This document shows, one piece after another, positions 15,578 to 24,302 of a DNA stretch of 64,000 nucleotides. Made by a program: the position numbers and the translations under genes. A model generated the notes under the pieces. That model had not been told where the DNA came from, searched no databases, and saw nothing but the letters and a program-made list of their open reading frames with translations. This DNA is from Paenibacillus auburnensis (GTDB lineage Bacteria; Bacillota; Bacilli; Paenibacillales; Paenibacillaceae). The DNA lies in the NCBI RefSeq assembly GCF_927798115.1, contig NZ_CAKMMG010000015.1, forward strand, positions 1 to 64,000, read 5' to 3'. Numbering within the stretch: position 1 is the first letter of the stretch; each line of letters opens with the position of its first letter.

Positions 15578-15691
15578 TTAACCTTGTTTTTGTTTGTGTT
15601 TCGGATTTTCGCAAATTACCATAACAGTCCCTTTGCGGCGGATGACTTTGCATTTTTCGCAAATGGGCTTCACAGAAGGTCTTACCTTCAT
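15578..15691 (-). CDS. rpmJ: 50S ribosomal protein L36, zinc type
   Basis: This short 37-residue gene reads MKVRPSVKPICEKCKVIRRK and then a GTVMVICENPKHKQ segment. The CEKC pair, the later cysteine and the histidine form the zinc ribbon of the C+ type. GAGGAGG precedes the ATG. It lies between infA and rpsM, its usual place. Confidence 0.97.
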   Translation of the reverse strand: MKVRPSVKPICEKCKVIRRKGTVMVICENPKHKQKQG

Positions 15692-15744
15692 GTTAATTAC
15701 CTCCTCAAAGTTTTGCGAAGCAAAACTTTCGTTGTAGTTCCCAT

Positions 15745-15960
15745 CTATTTACGGTAAGTTATACGGCCCTTAGATAAATCGTAAGGCGATAACTGCACGA
15801 CCACTTTGTCTCCGGTTAGGATACGGATAAAGTGCATCCGCAATTTCCCGGACACATGGGCAAGTATTTGATGACCGTTCTCAAGCTCAACCTTAAACGT
15901 TGCATTAGGCAACGGCTCAATGACCGTTCCTTCCACTTCAATGACATCTTCCTTAGCCAC
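15745..15960 (-). CDS. infA: Translation initiation factor IF-1
   Basis: This is a 71-residue single OB-fold (S1-type) protein, MAKEDVIEVEGTVIEPLPNA onward, of exactly the usual length. It binds the 30S A site during initiation. The start codon is GTG with AAAGGAG upstream. Confidence 0.98.
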   Translation of the reverse strand: MAKEDVIEVEGTVIEPLPNATFKVELENGHQILAHVSGKLRMHFIRILTGDKVVVQLSPYDLSKGRITYRK

Positions 15961-15962
15961 AG

Positions 15963-16271
15963 TTAGTCTCCTTTCTCATCAGCACTTATTCCAGCTGGAC
16001 TTCCATATTTCATCACTGCGAACCGCAGCTTTCCATTGGTTACCCGGCCGGTTTCTTCCAAACTATTTACAACCTCACTGCTTATGAAAGGTATGAGCTC
16101 CAAATGTCCGATATTCTTCTTTTTCGGCCCATCAAACTTTCGTTTGTCTCCATCAGCAATGTATACAAATCTGCTATCAATAACTGCGATAACAACGGCA
16201 GCCTCTCCGGCATCTTTGCCTTTGAGAATTCTCACGATTTGACCAACCTGCGGGCTGCTCCCAGTATTCAC
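15963..16271 (-). CDS. KOW-domain RNA-binding protein (L14e-like)
   Basis: This 102-residue protein begins with a KOW motif (VGQIVRILKGKDAGEAAVVIA), followed by a small basic segment (DGDKRKFDGPKKKNIGHLELI). Similar proteins lie between map and infA in B. subtilis (ybzG) and relatives. They are presumed ribosome-associated, but the role is not established. The GTG start has AGGTGA seven bases upstream. The stop lies two bases before the infA start, so the two are probably coupled. Confidence 0.88.
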   Translation of the reverse strand: MNTGSSPQVGQIVRILKGKDAGEAAVVIAVIDSRFVYIADGDKRKFDGPKKKNIGHLELIPFISSEVVNSLEETGRVTNGKLRFAVMKYGSPAGISADEKGD

Positions 16272-16282
16272 GTGAAGATCAC

Positions 16283-17035
16283 CTACGCATTCAGTTTTGT
16301 GAAAATTTCCATGCCGTCCGGTGTAACTGCTACTGTATGCTCAAAATGAGCACAGAGTGAACCGTCTACCGTAACGACCGTCCAGTTATCTTCCAGAGTT
16401 CTGACATATCTGTCCCCTGCGTTCACCATCGGCTCAATCGCGAGTACCATACCCGGTTTCAGACGTGGTCCGCGGTCCGCTATGCCATAGTTCGGAATTT
16501 GCGGTTCTTCATGCAGTTCTGCCCCGATGCCATGACCTACATACTCGCGTACGACGGAGAATCCGGCGTCTTCGATATATGTTTGGATCGCATGGGAGAT
16601 TGTAAACAAGCGCACATCCGGTTTGACTAACGCCAGTCCTGCGTACAAGGAGCCTTCCGTCACGTCCAGCAAACGCTGAGCATCTTCGGAAATGCTGCCC
16701 ACTCCGTAGGTCCAAGCGGAATCACCGTGATACCCGCGGTACTCTGCACCAATATCCAGCGTAACAATGTCGCCTTCGATCAGTTTGCGTTTCCCCGGAA
16801 ATCCATGCACCAATTGTTCGTTGACTGAAGCGCAAATGCTGGCAGGAAAACCGTTGTAACCTTTGAAAGACGGCACAGCACCTTGACTGCGAATGTATTG
16901 ATCGGCGATTCTGTCGAGCTCACCGGTGGTGATCCCCGGCTCAATGGCCTGAGCGATCAGGCGGTGACTCTCGGCAACAATTCGACCAGCTTCCCTCATG
17001 AAGGCAAGTTCCTGTTCGGATTTACAAATGATCAT
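16283..17035 (-). CDS. map: Type I methionine aminopeptidase
   Basis: This 250-residue M24 metallopeptidase removes the initiator methionine. Metal-ligand motifs are visible: DIGAEYRGYHGDSAWTYGVG (two Asp), the YVGHGIGAELHE histidine, the AIEPMVNAG glutamate and the final FEHTVAV glutamate. It follows adk by four bases in the secY-adk-map order. Confidence 0.97.
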   Translation of the reverse strand: MIICKSEQELAFMREAGRIVAESHRLIAQAIEPGITTGELDRIADQYIRSQGAVPSFKGYNGFPASICASVNEQLVHGFPGKRKLIEGDIVTLDIGAEYRGYHGDSAWTYGVGSISEDAQRLLDVTEGSLYAGLALVKPDVRLFTISHAIQTYIEDAGFSVVREYVGHGIGAELHEEPQIPNYGIADRGPRLKPGMVLAIEPMVNAGDRYVRTLEDNWTVVTVDGSLCAHFEHTVAVTPDGMEIFTKLNA

Positions 17036-17039
17036 TACA

Positions 17040-17684
17040 TTAACCCCGCAGCAAAGATACGATTTCGGAAGTAACGACGCCTATTTCGTTCTCTCCGTTT
17101 ACCTGACGCAAAAGACCTTTATTCTCATAAAATGCAAGCAATGGCGCTGTCTTATTATCATACTCATCCAGACGTTTGCCTACACTCTCTTCGTTGTCAT
17201 CCGGACGTTGATACAATTCGCCGCCATCAATGTCGCAAATGCCTTCTTGCTTCGGCGGGTTGAAAATTAAATGGTAGGATGCACCGCAAACTTTGCAAAT
17301 CCGGCGTCCGGTAAGGCGCGCCATCAGCAGTCCACGGTCCACATTCAAGTTGATCACATGATCAAGGGAACTGCCAGCCCGGCTTAAAAGCTCTTCCAGC
17401 GCTTCCGCTTGCGAAAGGGTTCTTGGAAAACCATCCAATAAGAAACCTTTTTCGCAATCGGACTGCTGGAGCCGTTCTTCAACGATTCCAATGGTCACAT
17501 CATCAGGTACAAGCAAACCTTGATCTATATAAGACTTGGCTTTCAGCCCAACCGGAGTCTCCTGCTTGATTGCCAAGCGGAAGGCATCGCCTGTTGAAAT
17601 ATGCGGAATGCCAAGTTCTTTTACGATTACAGCAGCTTGCGTTCCCTTGCCTGCCCCAGGAGGGCCCATGAATAAAATGTTCAC
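17040..17684 (-). CDS. adk: Adenylate kinase, zinc lid type
   Basis: This 214-residue enzyme interconverts ATP, AMP and ADP. The P-loop GPPGAGKGTQ lies at about 7-16. The lid contains CKVC and later CDID, the Cys-Cys-Cys-Asp zinc site of Gram-positive enzymes. The start is GTG at 17684, which gives the usual opening MNILFMGPPGAGKGTQ. The frame extends 16 codons further upstream without similarity. It lies about 100 bases after secY. Confidence 0.97.
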   Translation of the reverse strand: MNILFMGPPGAGKGTQAAVIVKELGIPHISTGDAFRLAIKQETPVGLKAKSYIDQGLLVPDDVTIGIVEERLQQSDCEKGFLLDGFPRTLSQAEALEELLSRAGSSLDHVINLNVDRGLLMARLTGRRICKVCGASYHLIFNPPKQEGICDIDGGELYQRPDDNEESVGKRLDEYDNKTAPLLAFYENKGLLRQVNGENEIGVVTSEIVSLLRG

Positions 17685-17782
17685 GATTTCTCTTCTCCCC
17701 CCAAAAGTTCGCCACCAAGCAAGAAACAGCACAATAGGTGCCGGGAAGTAAGCAGACCTTAAGCTTCGCCGGAACCTATCGC

Positions 17783-19081
17783 CTATTTATTGATGAAGCC
17801 TTTGTAATGGCGTTTGATCAATTGGCTCTCGATCTGCTTCATCGTATCCAGGGCTACACCGATGACGATCAGCAGTGAAGTACCGCCAATCTTCACGGAA
17901 CGGGGTAGTCCGGACAAGTTCCCAAAGAATACCGGCAGTACAGAGATCAGAGCCAGGAAAATCGCGCCGGACATAGTCAGACGGGACATTACCCGAGTCA
18001 GATACTTCTCTGTAGCTTTACCTGGACGAATACCTGGGATGTAGCCACCGTTCTTCTTCATATTGTCAGCCATTTGCTGCGGATTCATCTGAACGAACGT
18101 ATAGAAGAACGTAAATCCGATGATCATCACTACGTAAAGTAGCATGCCGAGCGGCTTATCATAGTAAAGATTAGCAGTAACCCATTTAGCCCATTCATGA
18201 CTGGCCCAGAAGCTGGAGATTACAATTGGAAATTGAAGCAGTGATACGGCGAAGATAACCGGAATTACACCTGCCGCATTGATTTTAAGCGGAATGTGCG
18301 TATTCTGTCCACCGTACATTTTGTTACCGACTACGCGTTTGGCATATTGTACAGGGATTTTACGGATACCTTGTTGTACAAAGATAACCCCTGTAATAAT
18401 CGCCACAATCACAATCAGTACAATAACGACTTTAAGAATATTCAGGAACACCTGATCCGGCTGAATAAAGCTTGACTGCGCCGTAGTCGTGATATATCCC
18501 GGTATGGCGGCGACGATTCCCGCAAAAATCAGGATCGAAATCCCGTTTCCTATTCCCTTTTCAGTGATCTGCTCACCGAGCCACATCAAGAACGATGTAC
18601 CTGCAGTCAGTATGATCGCAATAAGCAGGTAATCCGCAAAGGTAGCATTTGGAATCATCTCAGTGCCATAAATCCGGTTAAACCCGATTGAAGTGGCAAA
18701 CGCTTGAATCAGACCGAGTACAACCGTACCGTACCGGGTGATTTGCGCCAGTTGCTTTTTCCCGTGCTCCCCTTGTTTAGCCCATTCGGCAAACTTAGGG
18801 ATAACATCCATCGAGAGCAATTGCACAATGATGGAAGCTGTAATGTACGGGTAAATACTAATCGCAAAAATCGAGAAGTTTTTGAGCGCTCCGCCCGAGA
18901 AGGTGTTCAAAAGACCCATCAAAGCGTCGCCGCTTTGATTTGTTGATTCCAGTACTTCTTTGTTCACACCGGGAACCGGTACAAACGAACCGATGCGGTA
19001 AATGATCAGAACGAACAGGGTAAACAGGATCTTTTTGCGCAAATCTTCAACATGCCATATATTCTTAAGCGTCTTGAACAT
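17783..19081 (-). CDS. secY: Protein translocase channel subunit SecY
   Basis: This 432-residue polytopic membrane protein has ten predicted helices and forms the Sec channel with SecE and SecG. The plug region and the cytoplasmic loop with GQNTHIPLKINAAGVIPVIF are typical. Its ATG overlaps the rplO stop as TAATG, indicating translational coupling. Confidence 0.98.
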   Translation of the reverse strand: MFKTLKNIWHVEDLRKKILFTLFVLIIYRIGSFVPVPGVNKEVLESTNQSGDALMGLLNTFSGGALKNFSIFAISIYPYITASIIVQLLSMDVIPKFAEWAKQGEHGKKQLAQITRYGTVVLGLIQAFATSIGFNRIYGTEMIPNATFADYLLIAIILTAGTSFLMWLGEQITEKGIGNGISILIFAGIVAAIPGYITTTAQSSFIQPDQVFLNILKVVIVLIVIVAIITGVIFVQQGIRKIPVQYAKRVVGNKMYGGQNTHIPLKINAAGVIPVIFAVSLLQFPIVISSFWASHEWAKWVTANLYYDKPLGMLLYVVMIIGFTFFYTFVQMNPQQMADNMKKNGGYIPGIRPGKATEKYLTRVMSRLTMSGAIFLALISVLPVFFGNLSGLPRSVKIGGTSLLIVIGVALDTMKQIESQLIKRHYKGFINK

Positions 19082-19521
19082 TAGATCACCTCGGTTTTAC
19101 CGCCGGCAGCCTCGATTTTCTCTACCGCAGATTGAGAGAACTTATTTGCTTGTACAGTCAATTTAACGGCAAGTTCGCCATTACCGAGGATCTTGATGCC
19201 GCTCTTGGAATTCTTGACAACACCAGTTTCAATCAGCAACTGTGGAGTCACTTCAGTTCCTTCAGCAAAGCTGTTCAGATCTTCCAGGTTCACAATCGCA
19301 TACTCTTTACGGGTAGGATTGATGAAACCACGTTTAGGCAGACGACGATAGAGTGGGTTTTGTCCACCCTCGAAGCCCGGACGAACACCACCGCCGGAAC
19401 GGGAGTTCTGACCTTTGTGACCGCGTCCGGAAGTTTTACCGTTCCCGCTACTTGGTCCGCGACCAACGCGGTTGCGTTCTTTACGGGATCCAGGAGCTGG
19501 AGCAAGTTCATGTAACTTCAT
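19081..19521 (-). CDS. rplO: 50S ribosomal protein L15
   Basis: This 146-residue protein has the glycine- and arginine-rich N-terminus (GRGPSSGNGKTSGRGHKGQN). The start at 19521 has GGAGG eight bases upstream and yields MKLHELAPAPGSRKERN. Three further upstream codons are part of the Shine-Dalgarno region. The stop overlaps the secY start. Confidence 0.97.
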   Translation of the reverse strand: MKLHELAPAPGSRKERNRVGRGPSSGNGKTSGRGHKGQNSRSGGGVRPGFEGGQNPLYRRLPKRGFINPTRKEYAIVNLEDLNSFAEGTEVTPQLLIETGVVKNSKSGIKILGNGELAVKLTVQANKFSQSAVEKIEAAGGKTEVI

Positions 19522-19561
19522 CGTTTGCACCTCCTTATGTTTGTTAATTTATGCAAGGCGT

Positions 19562-19747
19562 TTAGCCTTCGATTTCAGTAACGGAAAGCAAGTGGCTCAC
19601 TTTGTTGATCATTCCGCGAATTGCAGGAGTGTCATTGTGAACCACGGACGAGTTAGTTTTACGCAGGCCGAGCGTCTTAACAGTAACACGTTGTGTTTCT
19701 GGACGTCCGATTACGCTGCGTACGAGGGTAATTTGCAATTTAGCCAT
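19562..19747 (-). CDS. rpmD: 50S ribosomal protein L30
   Basis: This 61-residue protein has the family pattern LQITLVRSVIGRPETQRVTV and GLRKTNSSVVHNDTPAIRGM. It lies between rpsE and rplO, its standard position in the spc operon. Confidence 0.97.
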   Translation of the reverse strand: MAKLQITLVRSVIGRPETQRVTVKTLGLRKTNSSVVHNDTPAIRGMINKVSHLLSVTEIEG

Positions 19748-19761
19748 TGACGTTCCCCTCC

Positions 19762-20259
19762 TTAACCGCGCAATTCTTCGACAGATTTGCCGCGAAGCTT
19801 CGCGACCTCTTCAATGCGCTTCAGACGGGAAAGACCCTCCAAAGTTGCATTGACCATGTTCATGGAATTCGAAGAACCCAAAGATTTTGTCAAGATGTCG
19901 CCAACGCCTGCCAATTCCAATACCGCACGAACTGGTCCGCCAGCGATAACGCCAGTACCTTCGGATGCTGGTTTCAGCAGAACGCGTCCTGCGCCGAAAT
20001 GTCCAGTAACCAAGTGGGGAATCGAAGTTCCTACGATCGGAATGTGAATCAGGTTTTTCTTGGCGTCTTCAATGCCTTTACGGATGGCATCCGGAACTTC
20101 GCCGGCTTTACCGATACCAGCACCGACGTAGCCGTTGCCATCGCCCACAACAACAAGTGCGCTAAAGCTGAAACGGCGTCCGCCTTTTACAACTTTTGCT
20201 ACACGGTTAATGTGTACAACTCTTTCTGTCAGCTCTAAACTGTTCGGATCTACACGCAA
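19762..20259 (-). CDS. rpsE: 30S ribosomal protein S5
   Basis: This 165-residue protein has the N-terminal double-stranded RNA-binding-like domain and the VKGGRRFSFSALVVVGDGNG loop, where spectinomycin-resistance changes occur. No obvious resistance change is visible there. The start codon is TTG with GGAGG eight bases upstream. Confidence 0.97.
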   Translation of the reverse strand: MRVDPNSLELTERVVHINRVAKVVKGGRRFSFSALVVVGDGNGYVGAGIGKAGEVPDAIRKGIEDAKKNLIHIPIVGTSIPHLVTGHFGAGRVLLKPASEGTGVIAGGPVRAVLELAGVGDILTKSLGSSNSMNMVNATLEGLSRLKRIEEVAKLRGKSVEELRG

Positions 20260-20286
20260 GTCGTTAACCTCCTTTTAAGAAATATT

Positions 20287-20655
20287 CTAGAATTCAAGAC
20301 CAGCTTCGCGAGCTGCATCAGCCAAAGCTTGAATCCGTCCATGGTACAAGTATCCACCGCGGTCAAATACAACCACTGCATAACCTTTAGCTTTAGCGCG
20401 CTCAGCGATCAATTGACCCACTTTGCTTGCAGCTTCAACGCTGCCGCCATTGCCGATTGTAGCGCTCAATTCTTTGTCCAGTGTCGAGGCGGATACGATA
20501 GTAACGCCTGTCACGTCATCGATCAGTTGAGCGTAGATGTGTTTCGAAGAACGGAACACGTTCAAACGTGGACGCTCAGTAGTTCCTTGGATCTTCTTAC
20601 GAACCCGCAGGTGTCTCTTGAGACGAGCCTTGTTTTTATCCTCTTTTGTAATCAT
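20287..20655 (-). CDS. rplR: 50S ribosomal protein L18
   Basis: This 122-residue 5S rRNA-binding protein has RLKRHLRVRKKIQGTTERPR at the start and the C-terminal FDRGGYLYHGRIQALADAAR. It lies between rplF and rpsE in the spc operon. Confidence 0.98.
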   Translation of the reverse strand: MITKEDKNKARLKRHLRVRKKIQGTTERPRLNVFRSSKHIYAQLIDDVTGVTIVSASTLDKELSATIGNGGSVEAASKVGQLIAERAKAKGYAVVVFDRGGYLYHGRIQALADAAREAGLEF

Positions 20656-20739
20656 GACTTCCCTTTCACTCCCTTCAGTTTGCCGTAAACAGCTTCACTT
20701 TAAGATGCACGGGGTATCTTACAATGAAGGGTAAGCCGA

Positions 20740-21282
20740 TTATTTCTTCTTACCGGCTTTACCTTCTTTGCGGATGATACGCTCGCCTTCATATTTGATA
20801 CCTTTACCTTTGTACGGTTCTGGTTCACGTACGGAACGGATTTTGGCAGCATATGCGCCAACGCGTTCTTTATCGATACCTCTAACGATGATTTTCGTGT
20901 TCGCAGGAACTTCGAACTCGATGCCCGCTTCCGGTGTGATTTCAACCGGGTGGGAGTAACCAACGTTCAGAACGATTTTATCTCCGGATTTGCTTGCACG
21001 ATATCCGACCCCAACCAGCTCCAGAGATTTCGAGAAACCTTCAGTCACACCGCTTACCATGTTGCTGACAACGGAGCGGGTTGTGCCGTGAAGTGAACGA
21101 TGCAATTTGTTGTCCGACGGGCGAACAACGGTGATTTCGTTATTTTCAACTGTAACCTTCATGTCTTTATGAAGCTCACGAGTCAAAGTGCCTTTAGGAC
21201 CTTTTACTGTAATAACGGCGTTGTCTAAAGTGACATCTACACCGCTAGGTACTGCGATTGGTTTGCGACCAATACGAGACAT
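20740..21282 (-). CDS. rplF: 50S ribosomal protein L6
   Basis: This 180-residue protein consists of two repeated alpha/beta domains and ends with the conserved EPYKGKGIKYEGERIIRKEG. The start at 21282 (MSRIGRKPIAVPSGV) has GGAGG eight bases upstream. Three additional upstream codons belong to the ribosome binding site. Confidence 0.98.
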   Translation of the reverse strand: MSRIGRKPIAVPSGVDVTLDNAVITVKGPKGTLTRELHKDMKVTVENNEITVVRPSDNKLHRSLHGTTRSVVSNMVSGVTEGFSKSLELVGVGYRASKSGDKIVLNVGYSHPVEITPEAGIEFEVPANTKIIVRGIDKERVGAYAAKIRSVREPEPYKGKGIKYEGERIIRKEGKAGKKK

Positions 21283-21312
21283 GTGTTGCACCTCCTTATC
21301 TTGTGACGTTTA

Positions 21313-21711
21313 TTACCAAATGTAGCAGACAACTTCTCCGCCCGATTTTGATTGACGAGCTTCTTTGTCGGTCATAACTCCCTTAGATGTGGAGATAATC
21401 GCGATTCCAAGGCCGCCGAGTACACGAGGCACTTCATTGCTCTTCGTGTAAACGCGAAGGCCTGGTTTACTGATTCTTTTCAGACCAGAGATAACGCGCT
21501 CTTGGTTAGGGCCGTATTTCAAGAAGATACGGATAATCCCTTGTTTGCTATCTTCAACGAATTCCGCATCACGGATGAAACCTTCACGCTTCAAGATGTC
21601 CGCGATTTGTTTTTTCATAGTAGAAGCAGGCATTTCTACTGTCTCGTGACGCACAGTGTTGGCGTTACGAATACGAGTAAGCATATCTGCAATAGGATCA
21701 GACATAGTCAT
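21313..21711 (-). CDS. rpsH: 30S ribosomal protein S8
   Basis: This 132-residue protein has DPIADMLTRIRNANTVRHE at the start and ends with GVMTDKEARQSKSGGEVVCY, the 16S central-domain binding region. GGAGG lies nine bases before the first ATG. A second ATG two codons later is less well placed. Confidence 0.98.
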   Translation of the reverse strand: MTMSDPIADMLTRIRNANTVRHETVEMPASTMKKQIADILKREGFIRDAEFVEDSKQGIIRIFLKYGPNQERVISGLKRISKPGLRVYTKSNEVPRVLGGLGIAIISTSKGVMTDKEARQSKSGGEVVCYIW

Positions 21712-21743
21712 GTGTGTAAACCTCCTTCCCGTTTATAAACTTC

Positions 21744-21929
21744 TTACCAACTTGCTTTTTTCACGCCAGGGATCTGGCCTTTATAAGCTAACTCACGGAA
21801 ACAAATTCTGCAAATTTTGAACTTTTGCAGTACCGAATGTGGACGACCGCAACGCTCGCAACGTGTATATGCACGTACTTTGAACTTAGGCTCGCGTTGT
21901 TGTTTAACTTTCATCGAAGTTTTTGCCAC
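21744..21929 (-). CDS. rpsN: 30S ribosomal protein S14, type Z
   Basis: This 61-residue short form has a zinc ribbon, CERC and CRIC (Cys24, 27, 40 and 43 approximately). It corresponds to the zinc-requiring S14 of Bacilli (rpsN/rpsZ). It lies between rplE and rpsH. Confidence 0.97.
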   Translation of the reverse strand: MAKTSMKVKQQREPKFKVRAYTRCERCGRPHSVLQKFKICRICFRELAYKGQIPGVKKASW

Positions 21930-21974
21930 TTTAGCCTGACACCTCCTAAACAGTTTCGGAGAAATGGATGATTC

Positions 21975-22517
21975 TTACTTAGCGAAAGGCATTCCCAGCT
22001 GATTCAGCAGCTCGCGGGATTCCTCGTCCGTCTTTGCAGTAGTTACGATAACGATGTCCATACCGCGGACCTTATCCACTTTGTCATACTCGATTTCAGG
22101 GAAGATCAGTTGTTCTTTAAGACCAAGTGTGTAGTTACCACGGCCGTCGAAGGCTTTAGTGGAAACACCACGGAAGTCACGTACGCGTGGAAGCGTTACG
22201 TTGAACAATTTGTCCAGGAAGTAATACATACGCTCGCCGCGCAGTGTTACTTTAACCCCAATCGGCATGTTTTCGCGCAGTTTGAAACCGGCGATGGATT
22301 TTTTGGCTTTAGTGATTACCGGCTTTTGACCAGCGATCAGTTGCAAGTCGTTAACTGCAGCGTCAAGCACTTTGGAGTTTTGAACAGCGTCACCCACACC
22401 CATGTTGATGACAACTTTCTCGATCTTAGGCACTTGCATAACAGTTGTATAGTTGAACTTCTGCATCAGAGCAGGTGTAATTTCATTCAAATAACGTTCT
22501 TTCATTCTTGCTGCCAT
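21975..22517 (-). CDS. rplE: 50S ribosomal protein L5
   Basis: This 180-residue 5S rRNA-binding protein has ALMQKFNYTTVMQVPKIEKV near the start and the conserved MDIVIVTTAKTDEESRELL at the end. GGAGG lies nine bases before the ATG. It is in standard spc-operon order. Confidence 0.98.
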   Translation of the reverse strand: MAARMKERYLNEITPALMQKFNYTTVMQVPKIEKVVINMGVGDAVQNSKVLDAAVNDLQLIAGQKPVITKAKKSIAGFKLRENMPIGVKVTLRGERMYYFLDKLFNVTLPRVRDFRGVSTKAFDGRGNYTLGLKEQLIFPEIEYDKVDKVRGMDIVIVTTAKTDEESRELLNQLGMPFAK

Positions 22518-22547
22518 GAAGATTTACCTCCTTTCTTTAGGACTGTA

Positions 22548-22901
22548 TTAGTCGATAATCTCTCCGGATCTCTTAGCTACCCGAACCTTTTTACCGTTAT
22601 CGAGCACTTTGTAACCGATACGAGTAACTTTACCGCTCTTCGGATCAATGTGCATTACATTGGACACATGGATCGAAGCTTCCTGCTCGATGATTCCGCC
22701 TTGCGGATTCAACTGGTTCGGCTTCTGGTGTTTCTTCACCATGTTTACGCCTTCTACCAGGACGCGGTTTTCACGAGGATAAGCAGCGATGACACGGCCT
22801 TTTTTACCTTTGTCTTTCCCGCTGATCACAAGTACCACATCATCTTTTTTAACGTGCAGTTTATTGTTATGGGATTCCAGAACTTTTTTCACTCTAGGCA
22901 T
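22548..22901 (-). CDS. rplX: 50S ribosomal protein L24
   Basis: This 117-residue protein has a KOW motif (KKDDVVLVISGKDKGKKGRV) and the GGIIEQEASIHVSNVMHID segment. It lies between rplN and rplE. Confidence 0.98.
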   Translation of the reverse strand: MPRVKKVLESHNNKLHVKKDDVVLVISGKDKGKKGRVIAAYPRENRVLVEGVNMVKKHQKPNQLNPQGGIIEQEASIHVSNVMHIDPKSGKVTRIGYKVLDNGKKVRVAKRSGEIID

Positions 22902-22960
22902 TTATTACACCTCCTATGACTAGCCTTCTCAGAACTTCACGTTACTTCATAAGCAACTTA

Positions 22961-23329
22961 TTAGATTACTTCCGGTGCCAAGGAAACGATCTTCATGTAG
23001 TCTTTATCGCGAAGTTCGCGAGCAACTGGTCCGAAGATACGTGTTCCGCGTGGGCTTCTGTCGTCTTTAACAACAACAGCTGCGTTTTCATCGAAAGAGA
23101 TGTAAGAACCGTCTTTACGGCGAACAGAACGTTTAGTACGAACAACCACCGCTTTAACAACATCACCCTTTTTGACAACGCCGCCTGGTGTTGCTTGTTT
23201 AACGGAACAAACGATCAGATCACCGATTGCTGCTGTACGGCGTCCAGTACCACCCAGTACGCGGATACACATCAGTTCCTTCGCACCAGAGTTGTCAGCC
23301 ACATGCAAACGTGTAAATGGTTGAATCAT
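22961..23329 (-). CDS. rplN: 50S ribosomal protein L14
   Basis: This 122-residue protein starts MIQPFTRLHVADNSGAKELM and ends with GPVARELRDKDYMKIVSLAP, as in all bacterial L14. It contacts the 30S subunit through bridge B8. Confidence 0.98.
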   Translation of the reverse strand: MIQPFTRLHVADNSGAKELMCIRVLGGTGRRTAAIGDLIVCSVKQATPGGVVKKGDVVKAVVVRTKRSVRRKDGSYISFDENAAVVVKDDRSPRGTRIFGPVARELRDKDYMKIVSLAPEVI

Positions 23330-23367
23330 TATTAATTTCCTCCTTCCGGAAAAACTTCCTGATTATC

Positions 23368-23634
23368 TTAGATGATAACCGCTGCTTCTACCACTTCAAC
23401 AAGTCTCCAGCGTTTGTCCTTGGACAACGGACGAGTTTCCATGATTTTAACAACATCACCGATTTTCGCAACGTTTTCCTCATCATGTGCCTTGAATTTC
23501 TTCGTGGACTTGATGCGTTTGTGATACAAGTTGTGCTTTTTATAGGTTTCAACAGCAATTACGATGGTTTTATCCATTTTATCGCTGACTACTTTACCGA
23601 TCAGCACTTTACGTGCATTACGTTCTTCGCTCAT
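23368..23634 (-). CDS. rpsQ: 30S ribosomal protein S17
   Basis: This 88-residue OB-fold protein has RKVLIGKVVSDKMDKTIVIA and the GDVVKIMETRPLSKDKRWRL loop. It follows rpmC in the S10 operon. Confidence 0.98.
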   Translation of the reverse strand: MSEERNARKVLIGKVVSDKMDKTIVIAVETYKKHNLYHKRIKSTKKFKAHDEENVAKIGDVVKIMETRPLSKDKRWRLVEVVEAAVII

Positions 23635-23678
23635 AGTTAGCCTCCTTCCTGATTACGGATCTGTTGATCCGCCCTCAC

Positions 23679-23876
23679 TTAACTAATCCCAAGTACTCTT
23701 TGATGGATAACGGTTTTAGCACGAGCTATTTCCTTACGCACATCACGAATCCGAGTCGGGTTATCCAGCTGGCCAGTAGCCAATTGGAAACGGAGATTGA
23801 AGAGTTCTTCTTTGAATCCAGCGATCTTCTGTTCAATCTCGGCAGTGGTTAAGTTGCGAAGTTCATTAGCTTTCAT
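23679..23876 (-). CDS. rpmC: 50S ribosomal protein L29
   Basis: This 65-residue, two-helix protein sits at the tunnel exit (MKANELRNLTTAEIEQKIAG). The true start is at 23876, inside the end of rplP. The two genes overlap by 11 bases, so translation is coupled. Eight extra upstream codons in the frame belong to the rplP tail. Confidence 0.96.
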   Translation of the reverse strand: MKANELRNLTTAEIEQKIAGFKEELFNLRFQLATGQLDNPTRIRDVRKEIARAKTVIHQRVLGIS

Positions 23877-24300
23877 TTGCTTCACCACCCAATTCTTCAC
23901 GTTTCACAAACTTAGTCTTTACAGGCAGCTTGTGAGCGGCAAGACGCATCGCTTCACGAGCGATTTCTTCCGACACGCCTCCGAGTTCGAACATAATCTT
24001 GCCCGGTTTAACTACGGCTACCCATTTCTCAACGTTACCTTTACCACTACCCATACGAACCTCAAGAGGCTTTTGAGTAATAGGCTTATCTGGGAAAATC
24101 TTGATCCAAACCTGACCACCACGTTTGATGTAACGTGTCATTGCAATACGGGCAGCTTCGATCTGACGGTTAGTGATCCAAGATGGTTCCAATGCCTGCA
24201 GGCCGAATTCGCCGAAGTTCAGCTCAGTACCGCCTTTTGCCATACCCTTCATGTGACCGCGTTGTTGCTTGCGGTGTTTAACGCGTTTTGGTACCAACAT
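23866..24300 (-). CDS. rplP: 50S ribosomal protein L16
   Basis: This 144-residue protein has MLVPKRVKHRKQQRGHMKGM at the start and the GSGKGNVEKWVAVVKPGKIM core near the A site. Its last codons overlap the rpmC start. Confidence 0.98.
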   Translation of the reverse strand: MLVPKRVKHRKQQRGHMKGMAKGGTELNFGEFGLQALEPSWITNRQIEAARIAMTRYIKRGGQVWIKIFPDKPITQKPLEVRMGSGKGNVEKWVAVVKPGKIMFELGGVSEEIAREAMRLAAHKLPVKTKFVKREELGGEANES

Positions 24301-24302
24301 GA